A DNA stretch of 64,000 nt from Rhabdophis nuchalis (taxonomy: Eukaryota; Chordata; Lepidosauria; Squamata; Natricidae). The stretch covers positions 63,986,605 to 64,050,604 of the forward strand of contig CM077643.1 in assembly GCA_039707465.1 (NCBI GenBank), read 5' to 3'. Made by a program: the position numbers and the translations under genes. Numbering within the stretch: the stretch's first letter is position 1; each line of letters begins with the position of its first letter. Below are positions 22,374-35,189 of the stretch, piece by piece. Below the pieces are notes generated by a model. That model ran no database searches. It saw only the letters and a list, made by a program, of their open reading frames with translations, and had not been told where the DNA came from.

Positions 22374-23685
22374 TGTTGGAGCCTTAGGATTTCTGTCTTT
22401 GAATAGACAGGCAGAAAAGGCGCAGGCAATATAAATCTCATAAGCAGCAATACATCCACTAACTTTTCACTTGGCATCTGTTAAACTTTCTGATGACAAT
22501 GATCTTCATCTTTTAAAACAATCCTTTAACTAAAAAATGAATGGCAAGCTGAAAGACATTTCAGGCATTAATAGGAAACGAAGATTTCAAATGAACACAC
22601 CTGCCAAGAGAAAGAAGGCATGCATTCAATGCTAAGGGGCATCCTTGGAGTTTGGCATCTGTTTTGTAACTGGCCATGCCCAGCATTGACAAAATTTTGT
22701 GAAGTCCACTCTATCATGATTGCCAAAAATGTGCTCTCCGTGTTCTAAATGTGTCCAAATATGAAGTATATCAGATGCAGCCAAAACTAGAATGTCACTG
22801 ACTTACAGAAAGTTATGAATCGAAAGAAATCTGCAGTTAAGTCCCATTCATTGCTAGAATGCTATCTTTCTGTTCAGAAATGTTCAAAGGTCCATAACTT
22901 TTTGATCCTAAGGACTTTTATTACCACAAAGTTCTTTTTAATATTCAGACTAAATGTCTTTTGTTTTATGGTTAATATTATTGGAAAGGCCTTTCTGCTG
23001 GGGATATCCTTCTAATAAGCACATAAACCAAGTTACAAGGAACATATATACCAGGTGATTAATCTCCCTGAAACTGCCCCCCAAAAGCTGAATCATCTCT
23101 TTGAGCCCCCCCTAAAACAATTAGTATTAATAACTAACCCCAAGGAGCACAGGAGGAAAAAGTTACATGTGTATTTTAGAACAATCATACTATTTGGTTT
23201 TTTTAATTGAATCAATTTTTCCAACTAGCCCTGGAAACTCTTTGCACAAACTCTTTGTTTTATCCATTCCATTTTATTGATTTGTATATACATTCAGCTT
23301 ACTAAAAAGACTCTCACAGACATTTAAAAACAATGTAAGAAGCAGGTTAGTGATTAGTGATTTTATTAGTGTTAGCTGATAAGCTTGTGATTATGAGCAT
23401 CAGTTTCCCATTCAACCTGAATCCCTCTCCCAATACTTAACATCCCTGGTTTCTCCAAAGCTTATCGTATTAAGTGGAACCGTGTGTTTATTTATATATG
23501 TCCAATTTAGAAACTGCCCATCTCCTTCACAGAGCAATTCTGGGCGGGGCACAAATAAAATGAAAAGCATTTGTTTCCAAAGTCAAAAATTTGCCATAGC
23601 TTTATTTGTCTTCATCCTGGGCCACAGCAATGGGATATGTGGCGTTTGTCCACAGTCTTAAAGTCTGCATATTCAGTGGTAAGCT
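22374..23685. other. No recognised feature
   Basis: AT-rich DNA. The open frame at 22815-23015 has no family signal. Confidence 0.45.
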
Positions 23686-23693
23686 ATTTAGAT

Positions 23694-23766
23694 CAGGGGT
23701 CCCCAATCTTTGCAACTTTAAGTCTGAAGGACTTCAGCTCCCAGAATTCTCCAGCCAGCAAAGCTG
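23694..23766. mobile_element. Foldback MITE family, half-length copy
   Basis: caggggtccccaatctttgc runs into ctcccagaattctccagcca. The perfect TSD atttagat (23686-23693 and 23767-23774) shows that the short, 73-bp one-armed form inserted or was trimmed between intact TSDs. The full two-armed forms are at 34304 and 36697. Confidence 0.8.
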
Positions 23767-23919
23767 ATTTAGATCATATTCTTAGTCATGCTTCTTTATT
23801 TGGTCCAAGTAACAGCAGCTTGGGGTGCAGAAAAGTTTTTCTGACAAGGCAGGGCCAAAATAAAGGGAAAACTTCCATTTGGATCCCAAACAGAGGTTGG
23901 CTGCAGATGGGCACCGAGT

Positions 23920-24560
23920 TACAGACAAAAGTGTCATTTGCACCTTTTGTCATTTTTCAGCCGCTTTTGGTGAAATGACGCGAAAAATAAAGCTTGTATT
24001 TCTCCCCCCACCCGCCCGCCCGCCCTTTGGATTCAGGAGTATGTTTTGCTTTAATTCCAGACATCAACCATGAGGGTATAAAAATAACTCCTTCACCTCC
24101 CTTCGCCTTCATTTCCTCTCCATTGTAATTCTCCACACACCCTCCACCCCCCCCCTCCCCAACTGCAGTTGTGTTAAATCGGCACTCCGCTGAAGAAAAG
24201 GCTGTGAATGTTATCTTGGAAGTTGCACTTCTGGCGCCTCCACATAAAACCCAGCCAGCGCTCATTCAAGAGCGACAAATTCTCCAACAGGCAGCCTGAG
24301 GCTGAGGGGAGGGGTGGGGAGGGGAGCCAGAAGCACCTTTCCTTTGGAAGGGGGTGGGGGAGAAAGAAAGAATCGCTATGAAAGTTTCAGGACTCACCCG
24401 CTTCCCTGGTTTCCCACCGATGTTTTCATCATCTCAGCCAGAATCTGAAACTTCTCTTTTCAGAATCCCTGTAAGTTTTCCTTGTGGAGAAAGTTTTACC
24501 TTGGCATTTCCGTCAAAACTTTCGCGCCTCTTGACCGCCCCCGCTCCCCCCCCCCCACAA
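23920..24560. promoter_or_regulatory. CpG-enriched, promoter-like stretch
   Basis: This stretch holds roughly twenty CpG dinucleotides in about 640 bp, while flanking unique DNA has few. It includes a Cys-free C-rich tract, a GGGGGCGG-type GC box on the minus strand and several G/C runs. Splice-donor-like sites occur on both strands (for example GCGG|gtgagt on the minus strand near 24400). In other vertebrates the gene downstream of SLC24A4, on the same strand, is RIN3, so this could be its 5' end. No RIN3-like coding sequence was recognised, so the link is inference. Confidence 0.3.
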
Positions 24561-25395
24561 CCCCCAGAATAAAAGAAGAAGAAGAAGAATTGCAGATGAT
24601 GGATTCGGCACAATAGAAAAGGAAGCTCTTCCTCACGGCTCTTTCAATTGACTCCCAAACGCTCTGAAAAAGAGCATGATCTTTCTTTTCTACTTCCTGT
24701 ATTTATGTGAACAGGGGCCGTCAGGAAGAGGCAGTCCTTGGTGGTCAAGGGTGATTTGTTTTCTTTCCTCTCCTTTTTTTTTTAAACAGGCCCATTTTTA
24801 GTCATAAACTTTAACTCTGATGGTTGAAGGCAAAAGGCCTGTGATGATTAGTCACCAGCTCTGTACCTGCTTTTTCTTTTAAGTCAAGAGGAATCCATAA
24901 ATTCATCTGGCTTGCAGGTACATTATTGGAAGAGAGGCACTGACTAGGTACAGTAAGTCCTGGAAAGGGTTTTGCACAGCAGAGCAATATCCATCTGCAA
25001 ATTCCTGAGTCGTGTATGCAAGGGTGTAACTGGAACCAGATGGAGTCTGGAAACCTTCATGATGTTTACGTAGGACCTGTGAGAATGGAGCTTTTCATGC
25101 TGGGATGCTACTTTTCCAATGACGTTGCATCAAAATATCTGGGCTTGCTATTACAGGATGAACTAGTATATCCTTAGCAAAAGTTCTGATCTGCAGCCAA
25201 GTAACGTTTTTCTTTGGGATTGTTCTGAAAGCGTTACACAACCTGGATGACAGAGAAGGATGGCCCACTCTCATGTGCCAAAGCCGCTTGCCGCTCCCCA
25301 TCCCTATAAAGCTTTTTGAAGTCAAGTGTGATCATCTTCTTGACCACTAACCTTGAAACATTATTCAATGGACCAGTAGAAAAGAGCAAAGAACA
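24561..25395. other. No recognised feature
   Basis: It begins with a short AAG run, then unique-looking DNA. Confidence 0.4.
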
Positions 25396-25403
25396 GCATT
25401 CAC

Positions 25404-25624
25404 CAGTGGTGGGATTCAAACATTTTTACTACAGATTCTGTGGGCAGGGTTGGTGGGTGTGGCTTGGCTTGATAGGTGTGGCAGGGGCAGGATACTGCAA
25501 AACCCCCATTCCCTCCTGATCAGCTGGGACTCGGGAGGCAGAGAATAGATGGGGGTGGGGTCAATCCGAGGTGGTATTTACCAGTACTCCAGAAGTGGTC
25601 AGAACCTGCTGAATACCACCTCTG
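25404..25624. mobile_element. hAT-type MITE
   Basis: The ends cagtggtgggattcaaac and gaataccacctctg are flanked by gcattcac and gcattcat (7 of 8). The termini are of the caggggtggg/ccacct(t)tg group seen at 57096. Confidence 0.75.
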
Positions 25625-25632
25625 GCATTCAT

Positions 25633-26236
25633 CTATTCTCATCCTGAACCATAGCCAGTCCCAATATCTCAATCCCCAACTCACACAAAAGGGAAAGCAA
25701 TATAGTCTTATGAGTTAATACTATTGGATTCTCACTGAGGGCCTGGTGCTCTTCTTTAGTTGTAATTTAGCTCGAGCCTTGCTCCCATAAAAGGCTTATA
25801 TGTGATCCTGCCAATTAATGTACTGGCTAAAATTGGCCTCTTGAGATGGTTCTTAGTAATCTTAGTTGATAATTCCAAGAATTATTCTCAGACATGAATT
25901 ATTATGGCTTGCCAATCCAATACTTGATGATGTCAAGGACTGAGAGTCTTCCTAGAGATTAAGCAGGTCCTTGGCCTGAAACTACAGCACTATAGGAGCA
26001 AAGTTCCTTATTAGAAATACAGCCTATATGTTGAATCTTACTAATTACTTTTGTACTTTTATCATTTAAATTGCACTTAAATGAGATTTTTCATTAGCCA
26101 AAGGCAACACTGATGGCAGTAAGAACCCTGTTTGGAAATGGGACCAAACAATTCCCACCAATAGATCAGCACCCTACTCTACCCCTAAGCTCTCTGGAGT
26201 GTCAGAATTTCAAACATAAAGATACCCTTCAGTGTC
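25633..26236. other. No recognised feature
   Basis: AT-rich DNA without recognisable structure. Confidence 0.45.
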
Positions 26237-26244
26237 ATTTAAAA

Positions 26245-26599
26245 CAGGGGTCCCCAACCTTTTTGGCACCACGGACCGGTTTCCTGTTAAAAAAATTCTG
26301 CGGACTGGTGGCCATGGCTCAGCTGGCATAGAGGGGGAGCGGGGGGGGGGGGAACAGGCGGAGCATACGTGTGCGGGGGGGGGTGTGAGTCGGTTCACTT
26401 GCCTCTCTCAGACCCGAACGGTGCAAGCGGCCACACCTGCGCTCTCCCGCCCCCGGTGTGCACTCTGCCCAGGGGGCTGCCCCCTCCTCCCTCCTTCCCC
26501 TCTCCGGCCCTTTCTAAGAGTTGCGCCACTCACTGCGGCCCGGTTCCTATCAAGTCACGGACCGGCACCGGTCCGCGGCCTGGGGGTTGGGGACCCATG
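26245..26599. mobile_element. hAT-type non-autonomous element, perfect TSD
   Basis: The TSD atttaaaa is at 26237-26244 and 26600-26607. The ends caggggtccccaaccttttt and ggttggggacccatg are inverted. The interior has ccacggaccggtttcctgtt and, inverted, acggaccggcaccggtccgc. A C/G-rich core contributes misleading frames. Confidence 0.9.
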
Positions 26600-26607
26600 A
26601 TTTAAAA

Positions 26608-27066
26608 TATCCTGCAACTGTACCAGAAATATATTGAATTGTGAAAAGAGTGTAGGATCACACAAATATAATGATAAGGCAATGACAATGAAAAAAACTC
26701 TGTGAAGAAGAAAATCTAGACTTCCTTTCACATGATAATTTGATTCCCATAACCATCACCTTGCTATAGCTGTCTCTCCCACAATCAAATGTAAAATGAA
26801 ATATGTTTTCTCTCTTGTTTCTCATGAGTATCTCCATCTATTACCCCCAACTTGATTAGATTTATAGCGCATAATAAGGCTAAAAGGTGGTTTGCTAGTT
26901 TGTGTTTCACTGGATCCTTGAACTCAATCAACTTTTAGTTGATTGCTGACTGCACTTAAGTGTGTGCTTTCTGAATTCAGTAAAACAGTATAACCAAGAT
27001 TTAGCATGCTGTATTAAGAGAATAACTATCTGATATTAATATTCTAGAGGGGGAAAATACTTCATG
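26608..27066. other. No recognised feature
   Basis: AT-rich DNA without recognisable structure. Confidence 0.45.
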
Positions 27067-28310
27067 ATTCCTACCTCTCTGGTCGGTCGCAATGGGTGTT
27101 GGCAGGAGGGCAGAGGTCGTCCCCGAGGCCCCTCATATGTGGGGTCCCTCAGGGGTCGGTCCTCTCTCCCCTTCTGTTCAACACCTATATGAAGCCGCTG
27201 GGCGAGATCATCCGTGGTTTTGGGGTGGAATACCATCTGTACGCTGATGACACTCAGTTGTACATATCCACCCCAAACCACCCCAACGATGCCGTCGAAG
27301 TGCTGTCCCGGTGTCTAGAGGCCGTACGGATCTGGATGGGTAGTAACAAACTCAAACTCAACCCATCCAAGACCGAGTGGCTGTGGTTTCCGGCACCCCG
27401 GTTCAGCCAGTTAAGTCCAACACTGGCCATTGGGGGCGAACAACTGGCCCCCGTGGAGAGGGCGCGCAACTTGGGTGTCCTCCTGGATTCCCGGCTGTCC
27501 ATGGAGGACCATGTGGCGGCCGTGGCCAGGGGGGCGTTCTATCAGGTACGCCTGATACGCCAGTTGCGCCCCTTACTGGACCGGGGAGCCCTTCGCACAG
27601 TCACTCAAGCGCTTGTGACATCCCGGCTGGATTACTGCAACGCTCGCTACATGGGGCTCCCCTTGAGGTGCACTCGAAAGCTACAGTTAGTGCAGAATGC
27701 GGCCGCGCGGGTGATTATGGGTGCCTCAAGGCAAACCCACGTAACACCTCTCCTGCGCGAGCTGCACTGGCTGCCTGTGGCCTTTCGAGTGCGCTTCAAG
27801 GTGTTGACAACCATCTTTAAATCGCTCCATGGCTCGGGGCCTAGCTATATACGAGACCGCCTCCTGCCCCATACATCCCTTCGTCCGATCCGCTCCCACA
27901 GAGAGGGCCTTCTCCGGGTGCCGTCGACGGGGCAATGCCGGTTGGCGACACCCAGGGGAAGGGCCTTCTCTGTGGCGGGCCCGGCCCTCTGGAACGACCT
28001 ACCCCCCGACCTTCGCACTATCTCGGACCTCCGTCTCTTCCGCCAACGTCTTAAGACGTATTTATTTCAACAAGCCGGCCTAGGATAGCCCCCTGTTCCT
28101 TATTTTTTAAAAAAATAAATAAAAAAAAATTATAATTTGGGAAGGTTTTTAACATGGGTTTTAGCACGGGTTAATCTAATTTAATATATTTTAAATTGAT
28201 ATTTATTGTATTTTTGTGGTTTTAATAATGCCTGTGCGCCGCCCTGGGTCCTAACAAGGAGAAGGGCGGGGTATAAATTTAATAAAATAAAATAAATAAA
28301 TAAATGATTG
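27067..28310 (+). mobile_element. L2/L3-like LINE, 5'-truncated, long intact frame
   Basis: The open frame from [17 protein letters not shown] runs without interruption to a TAG at about 28086 (some 340 codons). It includes [76 protein letters not shown] and LFQQAGLG. The catalytic YADD is intact. The 3' end reads gcgccgccctgggtcc with agaagggcggggtataaatt, followed by an AAAT-type tail. It starts abruptly inside the RT domain, a typical 5' truncation. Confidence 0.93.
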
Positions 28311-29228
28311 CAACAGGGTCAACAGACAACAATTAAAACAGTTAAATGTGTTACTTTGGGGAGAACTGCCTGAGAAAAAGACCCACCTGCAATTATGCAG
28401 ATTGTGGCTGGCTATCAGTTCAGGTGGATCAAAACGATAAACTCTGTACATCCATCTCTCCATTCTTTGCTGCAAAAATATATCTGCATGTAACATCTTC
28501 CAGGTTAGTTAAGAACAGGACAGCGAAAAACAGCTGTGGTCAAGGACAACCTGAAAACATGCAAGTAAATAAAATAAACCACAGATCGTGCCACATCTTT
28601 CCCTGTGGTTCCCTTATTGTATCTTGTAACAACATCCTCATTCTGGAAGGCCCACAAGGACACAGTTTAATCTTCTGCTAAATGATTCAGAGCACGGTTT
28701 AACCAAATGTAGAGACCCCTATCTCCATGAAATCTACCACTTTTCACTGTTAACACTTGCAGGACAAATTTCATAATATACTTGACCAAGCTGGTTTTTC
28801 CAGTTCTTTCAATACACTTTGTACAGTGAGACAAGTTTGGTGATTCTTCATCTCCTGCACAGCTGAGGAAATTACTCATCTTTAGCTGTTCCTGTTTTTA
28901 GTTGTCCAGAAAAATGTTCCCCTCTTCTTGTGACATTATTTTGGCCTTGGATTCAATATAACATTTTTCATCATTGTGGTTACCATTGCAGTTAGGGGCA
29001 GGATCTGTTGCCCGTTTTAGGGTGGCAGTTTCTTATTTGGGATTATCTTTCTAGAGTGGTGGCCCTGTTTAAAAACAAGATTAATGCTTTTTTGAGAGCG
29101 CACTAGGGCTGTGCTGTACATAACCCAGTTTAAACCAGGAAAGAGAACCAGGTTTTGAAAGCTAATTATTGATGCTTCCGTCACTATTTGGGGGGGGGGA
29201 TTAAAGTTTTCCAATGCTTCTACCATTC
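28311..29228. other. No recognised feature
   Basis: Unique-looking DNA. Two frames (28346-28681 plus, 28667-28879 minus) are open but match nothing I know. Confidence 0.4.
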
Positions 29229-29250
29229 TGTGTGTGTGTGTGTGTGTGTT
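29229..29250. repeat. (GT)n microsatellite
   Basis: About ten TG units. Confidence 0.9.
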
Positions 29251-29377
29251 TTCATTTTTTTGTTATTGCATTTGTATTTTTCTTACCCTCAGAGCAGCAA
29301 ATTCAGGGCAGCATAATTATTCTGCCAGTTTAAAGATTGAAGAGATGCACTTTAATGAGGGCACTGGTTCTGTACTG

Positions 29378-29563
29378 CAGAGGTCCCCAACCCCCTGGTC
29401 GATGGACTGACACTGGGCTCCAGCATGCCAGCAACCAGGCTGCACAAATAAGTGAAGCCACATCTACAAGATGCAGGCAGCACGTGAAACTAAGCCTCCT
29501 CCGGTCCACAGAAAAACCTTTCTCCATGAAACCGGCCACTGATGCCCAAAATGTTGTGGGCTC
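29378..29563 (-). mobile_element. hAT-type element fragment
   Basis: The left end agaggtccccaaccccctgg and the right interior tccatgaaaccggccactga correspond, in inverse orientation, to the 26245-26599 family. No clean TSD is visible, so the right end is probably lost or decayed. Confidence 0.55.
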
Positions 29564-29654
29564 TCGGTATCCACATAGAGCATCTCAGATTTTAATTCAA
29601 AGTCCCAAACAATTTTCAGAAAAACAATTTGATGGCCTATTCTGCAAATATTGT

Positions 29655-29728
29655 TAAATTATATTTATATTTATATTTATATAAATTATATTTATATTTA
29701 TATTTAAATTATATATATTATATATATC
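29655..29728. repeat. AT-rich ATTTAT-type array
   Basis: Repeated ttatatttatattt units end with a TATATA stretch immediately before the CR1 copy. Confidence 0.85.
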
Positions 29729-29732
29729 TGTT

Positions 29733-30690
29733 TTAGGCCCAGTACTCTTTAACATCTTCATCAACGATTTGGATGAGGGGATAAATGGGGAACTCATCAA
29801 ATTCGCAGACGACACCAAGCTGGCAGGAATAGCCAACACTCCAGAAGATAGGCTTAAGATACAGAAGGATCTAGACAAACTTGAACATTGGGCACTGTCT
29901 AATAAAATGAAATTCAATTGTGAAAAAAGTAAGGTCCTACATATAGGCAAGAAAAACCAAATGCACAAGTACAGTATAGGTGGTACCTTGCTCAATAGTA
30001 GCAACTGTGAGAGGGATCTCGGAATCCTAGTGGACAACCATTTAAATATGAGCCAGCAGTGTGCAGCAGCTGCCAAAAAAGCCAACACAGTTCTAGGCTG
30101 CATCAACAGAGGGATAGAATCTAGATCGCGTGAAGTGTTAATGCCACTGTATAGTGCCTTGGTAAGGCCACACTTGGAATACTGCATACAGTTTTGGTCG
30201 CCACGATGTAGAAAAGACGTGGAGACTCTGGAAAGAGTGCAAAGAAGAGCAACCAAGATGATTAGAGGACTGGAGACTAAGACATATGAAGAACGGCTGC
30301 AGGAACTGGGTATGTCTAGTTTGATGAAGAGAAGGACCAGGGGAGACATGATAGCAGTGTTCCGATATCTCAGAGGGTGCCACAAAGAAGAGGGAGTCAA
30401 ACTTTTCTCCAAGACACCTGGGGGCAGGACAAGGAGCAATGGGTGGAAACTAACCAAGGAGAGAAGCAACTTAGAACTAAGGAGAAATTTCCTAACAGTA
30501 AGAACAATTAACCTCTGGAACAGCTTGCCTCCAGCAGTTGTGAATGCCCCAACCCTGGAAGTCTTTAAAAAGATGTTAGACAGCCATTTGTCTGAAATGG
30601 TATAAGATTCCTGCCCATGCAGGGGGTTGGACTAGAAGACCTACAAGGTCCCTTCCAACTCTGCTATTGTATTGTATTGTATTATATATG
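29733..30690 (+). mobile_element. CR1 LINE, 5'-truncated with intact C-terminal ORF2
   Basis: An uninterrupted frame starts GPVLFNIFINDLDEGING and includes the catalytic FADDTKLAG, then [52 protein letters not shown] and [16 protein letters not shown] with stop at 30603. The 3' end ggttggactagaagacctac, cttccaactctgctattg and the ATTGT tail are CR1 hallmarks. Few or no disabling changes suggest a recent insertion. Confidence 0.93.
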
Positions 30691-31129
30691 TGTTTGTTTG
30701 GGGCTTAATACAATGGCCACCTTTGATTTGTTCTTTAAATGTTATTGGCCATCTACTTCAGAGCCTCTTCTTCAGCATAACAGTTCCCTACAGCATCATG
30801 GAATTCCTTCTAATATTCACCCGATTTTCCTTTTATTTTCAGCTTCTTCTGGTTTTGACAAAGAGCAGGTTCTCCCATGTCACTTCTCTCAGAGAAGCTT
30901 TATCTGACTCTTGGAAGGTAAAGAGAAGCAACTAGCAGTTAAGGATGGACAGAGGCATGCAGCCATGGCCCAACTGTCTTCATGCTGCTGCCCTCACAAT
31001 TCTGTGCCAGGCTTAGTTGCCTATCAAGAATCCATGAGTTCAGAATGGTGAGTGGAAGAGGCTTGTTTTTCAAGCCGTGAGTGTATGTGCGCGCATGCAC
31101 ATAGCCCTCTATGATATACTTGCACTGTA
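30691..31129. other. No recognised feature
   Basis: Unique-looking DNA between two LINE fragments. Confidence 0.4.
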
Positions 31130-31560
31130 ATGGGTCATGGCCTCCTGCCCCATACATCCCTCAGACCTATACGCTCCCACAGAGTGGGCCTCCTCGGGGT
31201 GCTGTCGGCCGGACAATGCCGACTGGCGACACCCAGGGGGAGAGCCTTCTCTGTGGCAGGACCAGCCCTTTGGAACGACTTGCCCCCTGAACTCCGTACC
31301 ATTTCTGACCTCCGCCTCTTCCGCAAGTGTCTGAAGACACACCTATTCCAACTAGCCGGCCTTCCGCAGCCTCCAATACCGACTCTTAAATAGTTTTAAA
31401 ATGGGGATTTTAATTCGGTTTTAGCACAGGCCCTTAGTGGAATAAGTTTTTAAAAAAGAAATAGTTTTATATGTTTTGTATGTTTTAATGTTCCTGTGCG
31501 CCGCCCTGGGTCCATTCGGAGAAGGGCGGGGTATAAATTCAACAAATAAAATAAATAAAT
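31130..31560 (+). mobile_element. L2/L3-like LINE 3' fragment
   Basis: The frame [40 protein letters not shown] and [20 protein letters not shown] to TAG at about 31393 is followed by a 3' UTR ending gaagggcggggtataaattc and an AAATA tail. The C terminus is longer than usual (ends PTLK rather than QAGLx). Confidence 0.9.
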
Positions 31561-34295
31561 GATGAGGATTCCTTCTTCTCTGCCATAAAAATTCTAATCC
31601 AGCTGGGCCCTAAATCTTTGCCAAATCCAGCCAAGAAGATGAACTAAGACTTCTGTGTCTGGAGATCACTGATTTTCTGCCAAGAGGCAAAACTGGCAAA
31701 GGTGGGTGTGGGGGTTTAACTGGCAGGGCTATCCTTTATTTAATGTAGCTCTGTACTAGCCAGTGAGTTGGCACAATCGAGGGGATGTACCAGGAAGGTA
31801 CACTCACAGGCTAGCGCAGATAAATCAGGCCAAAGGGGCCATTCTCCAAATCAGCATTTTACTGCAAGGCAAGTTTTGCAGTGTTCTTCTAGATACATTT
31901 TTTTTTTAAAGTTCAGATTCTATAACTTCTGAATAACTTTAAGATCTCATTTTGCAGGCATTCATTTACAGTATTAATCTAAAATGGTGGTGTGGACTCT
32001 CTTTAACTCTGATGATGCATTGCATCCTCCAATTCCTTAAAGCAGTCTTGACTCTACCGAAGTAAAGGCTATCCCAAGTAGCAAGAGTTAAGATTGGTCC
32101 TGCCTACAGTATAAAGATTCCCCTTGGAGTTGCTCTCATGGTTACCCTGAGAGTCTTTTCCAGGCTGAGGCCATTTAGAAGAGGCCATACTTCTGATAAT
32201 TCCTAGCTATGAGGATGATGACAATGAAGTAGCTGGTGATGAAATTAATGTTCTCCTTGAAATAATAATGTCAGCTTGTGAAAAAACAATGATGAGGCAC
32301 ATTGCTTCTGAATATAGAGACCTAAACAATTATTTTTCTAAATATCTGAGAATACTTAAAAAAGACACCATTTTCCTGTTTTTTTTATACATTTTATTAA
32401 CGGTGTACATCAGTATGTATGTATCTCTTTTTCTTTCTCCTGGCAATACTGACTGCTAGGTGTATTATTTTAAATATAAATCTTCTGTTTACAGTAACTA
32501 CTGGGTTCTGTCCCTGCTTTTCACAATAAAAATAATCAATATTCATGCCGATATTGTCTAATAAATGATCACATTTCAATTTTTCAGTATGACATATAGA
32601 TCTGTACAAAGAACCCCATATCACAAAAGCATTCACAGTGCATAAGGTCACAGTCATTGAAAAAATAAATAATAATTATATATCTCTGTAATTCAATTTA
32701 CAAAGTTACCCTTTCTATGCTCCTGGCAGCACTAGAAAAAATGCCTCATTGTTTTTTTCGGGAGAAGTAGTAGGATCATCATCCCCCTGACTGGGATGAA
32801 TGGGCTAAAAATGCTCACTTGGGAGTGGGATGGGTGGAATCCAAATTTGATAAACAAATCAAAACAAAACCTCTCTGAATCAGGAATCATTCTGTGCTCG
32901 TGAAGGTCTCCAGTTTGTCTCCCCCCAACAGAGACTTTTATGGAGAAGCTTCTAGGAAAAAAACTGTTTTCTGAGGAACTGCATTTTTTTTTTACAATTT
33001 TATACACATTTGATAAATACGAATTATATTCCTGCTGTAAATAACAACAACAATAGCAGCAATACATTTCCTAAAAGACCCTGATCTTCTTTGGAGAATA
33101 TGGCTCTACTAATATTTTTAGGATTCACCACAATTCTAGGCTACTAATGTTGGGTTAACAGAATTTAAGAGAGCAATATGCTTTGGGGGGAAATTAGTCT
33201 CTCCCCAGGGACAAAAAGAGACCAGCAATTACTATTGTTTGCTTAAAGTGCTCTGGATTTCAGGACAGCAGTGGCTGGGGGGGGGGGGGAGGAATATGTC
33301 ATGCATCACAAAGACAATGTAAAGCACAAAAAATAATCATCTGCAGTATAGCTAAACCCCAAAGGCCTTGCTTCCATTTACTAGTGCTTGGGGCTTGAGG
33401 AAAATGACAAAAGCAGTGTTGTGTGGTTGTCACGCAAGTTCTGCCCCTCTTCCACATATGTTGGAAAACTACACACTCTTTATGAAAAGGCTGGCGCATT
33501 GTCTCCCAATGGTGCAATGCTGCCTTTGTCTCTTTGATGAAAACCTTCAGTCCTGTGATATCTTTGTTCTCGGGCTGTGGTTTTTAAAGGATCTTCCACA
33601 AAAGCAAGGATTCCTCAGAAGTTCATTTGATGTCAGTTTCAGAAGAGCAAATTAAAAGATTGGAAAGAATACACAGTGCAAGCTTCCCTGAGAAATGTTG
33701 GTTCTCTTATTAACAATCTATTTTCCATCCAATGTGCAGCTGCAGGAAAATTAGGGGATCCTTCAAGTCGGAGGTTCTCAAGAAGGTGTTAGAATTATTC
33801 TTCCAACAATGATGGTCTTTGAATTGCAACTTATCCACATTTTCCATTCAGGTTTGCAGAAAGGTTTTTGATTAGATGAGAATATATGTAAATAATTTCC
33901 CTCCTGATTTTCTGATGACAGAAACTGGGCTTGCTATCAAGTTTAATCCTAAAGCCCGAACTGGGACAGAATATTTAGTTATCCTTAAAACGTCTCTCTT
34001 AAAGGGGGTCCTCCTTAGTAACTGCCATTAGCAAGCAACTATTCAAAATGCAGAGAATATAATATTTTCCTCAATACAGAATAAATCTACTATGCTAACT
34101 AGTAATTTTTCAAATAATTTGGGGGAAGTTGAAGATTTATTACTTTATTATTTAACACTCTTTGTTCACAGCATATTAGGGTCCTTCTCACACTCTCCGA
34201 TTCCCTTCTCCCATCTGCCATCTTCCTCCTCCCAATTCCAGATAGCTGAAAATGTGTTGAGATTCATTGCTGGATTTGTCAATATAGTAAGGATC
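31561..34295. other. No recognised feature
   Basis: About 2.7 kb with no repeat or exon that I recognise; a short G run occurs near 33280. If any conserved non-coding element exists it would need alignment to see. Confidence 0.45.
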
Positions 34296-34303
34296 CTCTG
34301 GTA

Positions 34304-34402
34304 CAGGGGTCCCCAACCTTTGCAACTTTAAGTCTGAAGCTGGCTGGAGAATTCTGGGAGCTGAAGTCCTTCAGACTTAGTTGCAAAGGTTGGAGACCCC
34401 TG
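34304..34402. mobile_element. Foldback MITE, perfect TSD
   Basis: The TSD ctctggta is on both sides (34296-34303 and 34403-34410). Arms caggggtccccaacctttgc and gcaaaggttggagacccctg enclose ggctggagaattctgggagc. It is a 99-bp hairpin with no coding content. Confidence 0.92.
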
Positions 34403-34410
34403 CTCTGGTA

Positions 34411-35189
34411 GCATGAAGTTCACCCGTGCTATTTATAAGTTCTGAAGGTGGTAATAGAGATTACATGCATTACATTTTTCTAGATCAGTAGTTTAGATCT
34501 TGTCCCCTGCCTCCCCCCCCCCTTTTTGGGGGGCTTGGTTGAGGTTAAATGGCAGAAACAGCAAAGCTGAAACTACTTAGCTTTTATATTGTGAGTTATT
34601 ATCTAGATTTAAATCAGATACAATTGAATTCAAAATAGCGATCTCTGTGGATTATGAGAGCCTAACCTGACTTACAGTATGTCTGTATACAATCCACTAT
34701 TTTACTAAGGTTCAGGCTGCACAAACTCTACCATCTTTAAATATGGCAATCACAGTTTGAGATAGTTTGGAAATGAAGGAGCAAAGGAAGCCCTCTGCAA
34801 TTTAAATTTTAAGGTGCTGTAATTTTAATAGGGTAGGTCTTTGGTTCACATGGGTACAAACATTCATCTTCTGCTTAAAAGTATTTCTTGCATTAATATA
34901 AACACTTAGACAGTATTTATAATTAAACACTGATCCAAAGGTCTACAGAAATCTAATATCTTCATTTTGTTGAAAAATGACAGGTAACTGAACATTAAAA
35001 AGAAGCAGCAAAGACAAGTGCCAATTGTAATATTCACAATTGGTGGATTTTGGTAAAATAAATACAACTTTCAGAAGCACAGTCAGTATCAAAATGATTT
35101 TTAAAAATATATAAATGGAAATCTACTTTTCATAATTTTGTTTTTTAAAATCCACTGAACAAGGACACACATCTCCACCCCCAGCATGC
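34411..35189. other. No recognised feature
   Basis: AT-rich DNA with a C run followed by a short T run and G run near 34515. Confidence 0.45.

Noticed and set aside
23957..24265. RIN3 first coding exon in the CpG-rich stretch
   Set aside because: The minus-strand frame there does not resemble RIN3; only the position in conserved gene order suggests it.
28667..28879. Possible exon with a GKTSL-like motif (GTGKTSLVKYI-like text)
   Set aside because: The text reads ERTGKTSLVKYIMKF, but no GTPase motifs surround it and no splice context supports an exon.
29654..30469. 271-codon frame on the minus strand
   Set aside because: It is antisense to a well-supported CR1 ORF2 frame and ends in translated AT-rich array.
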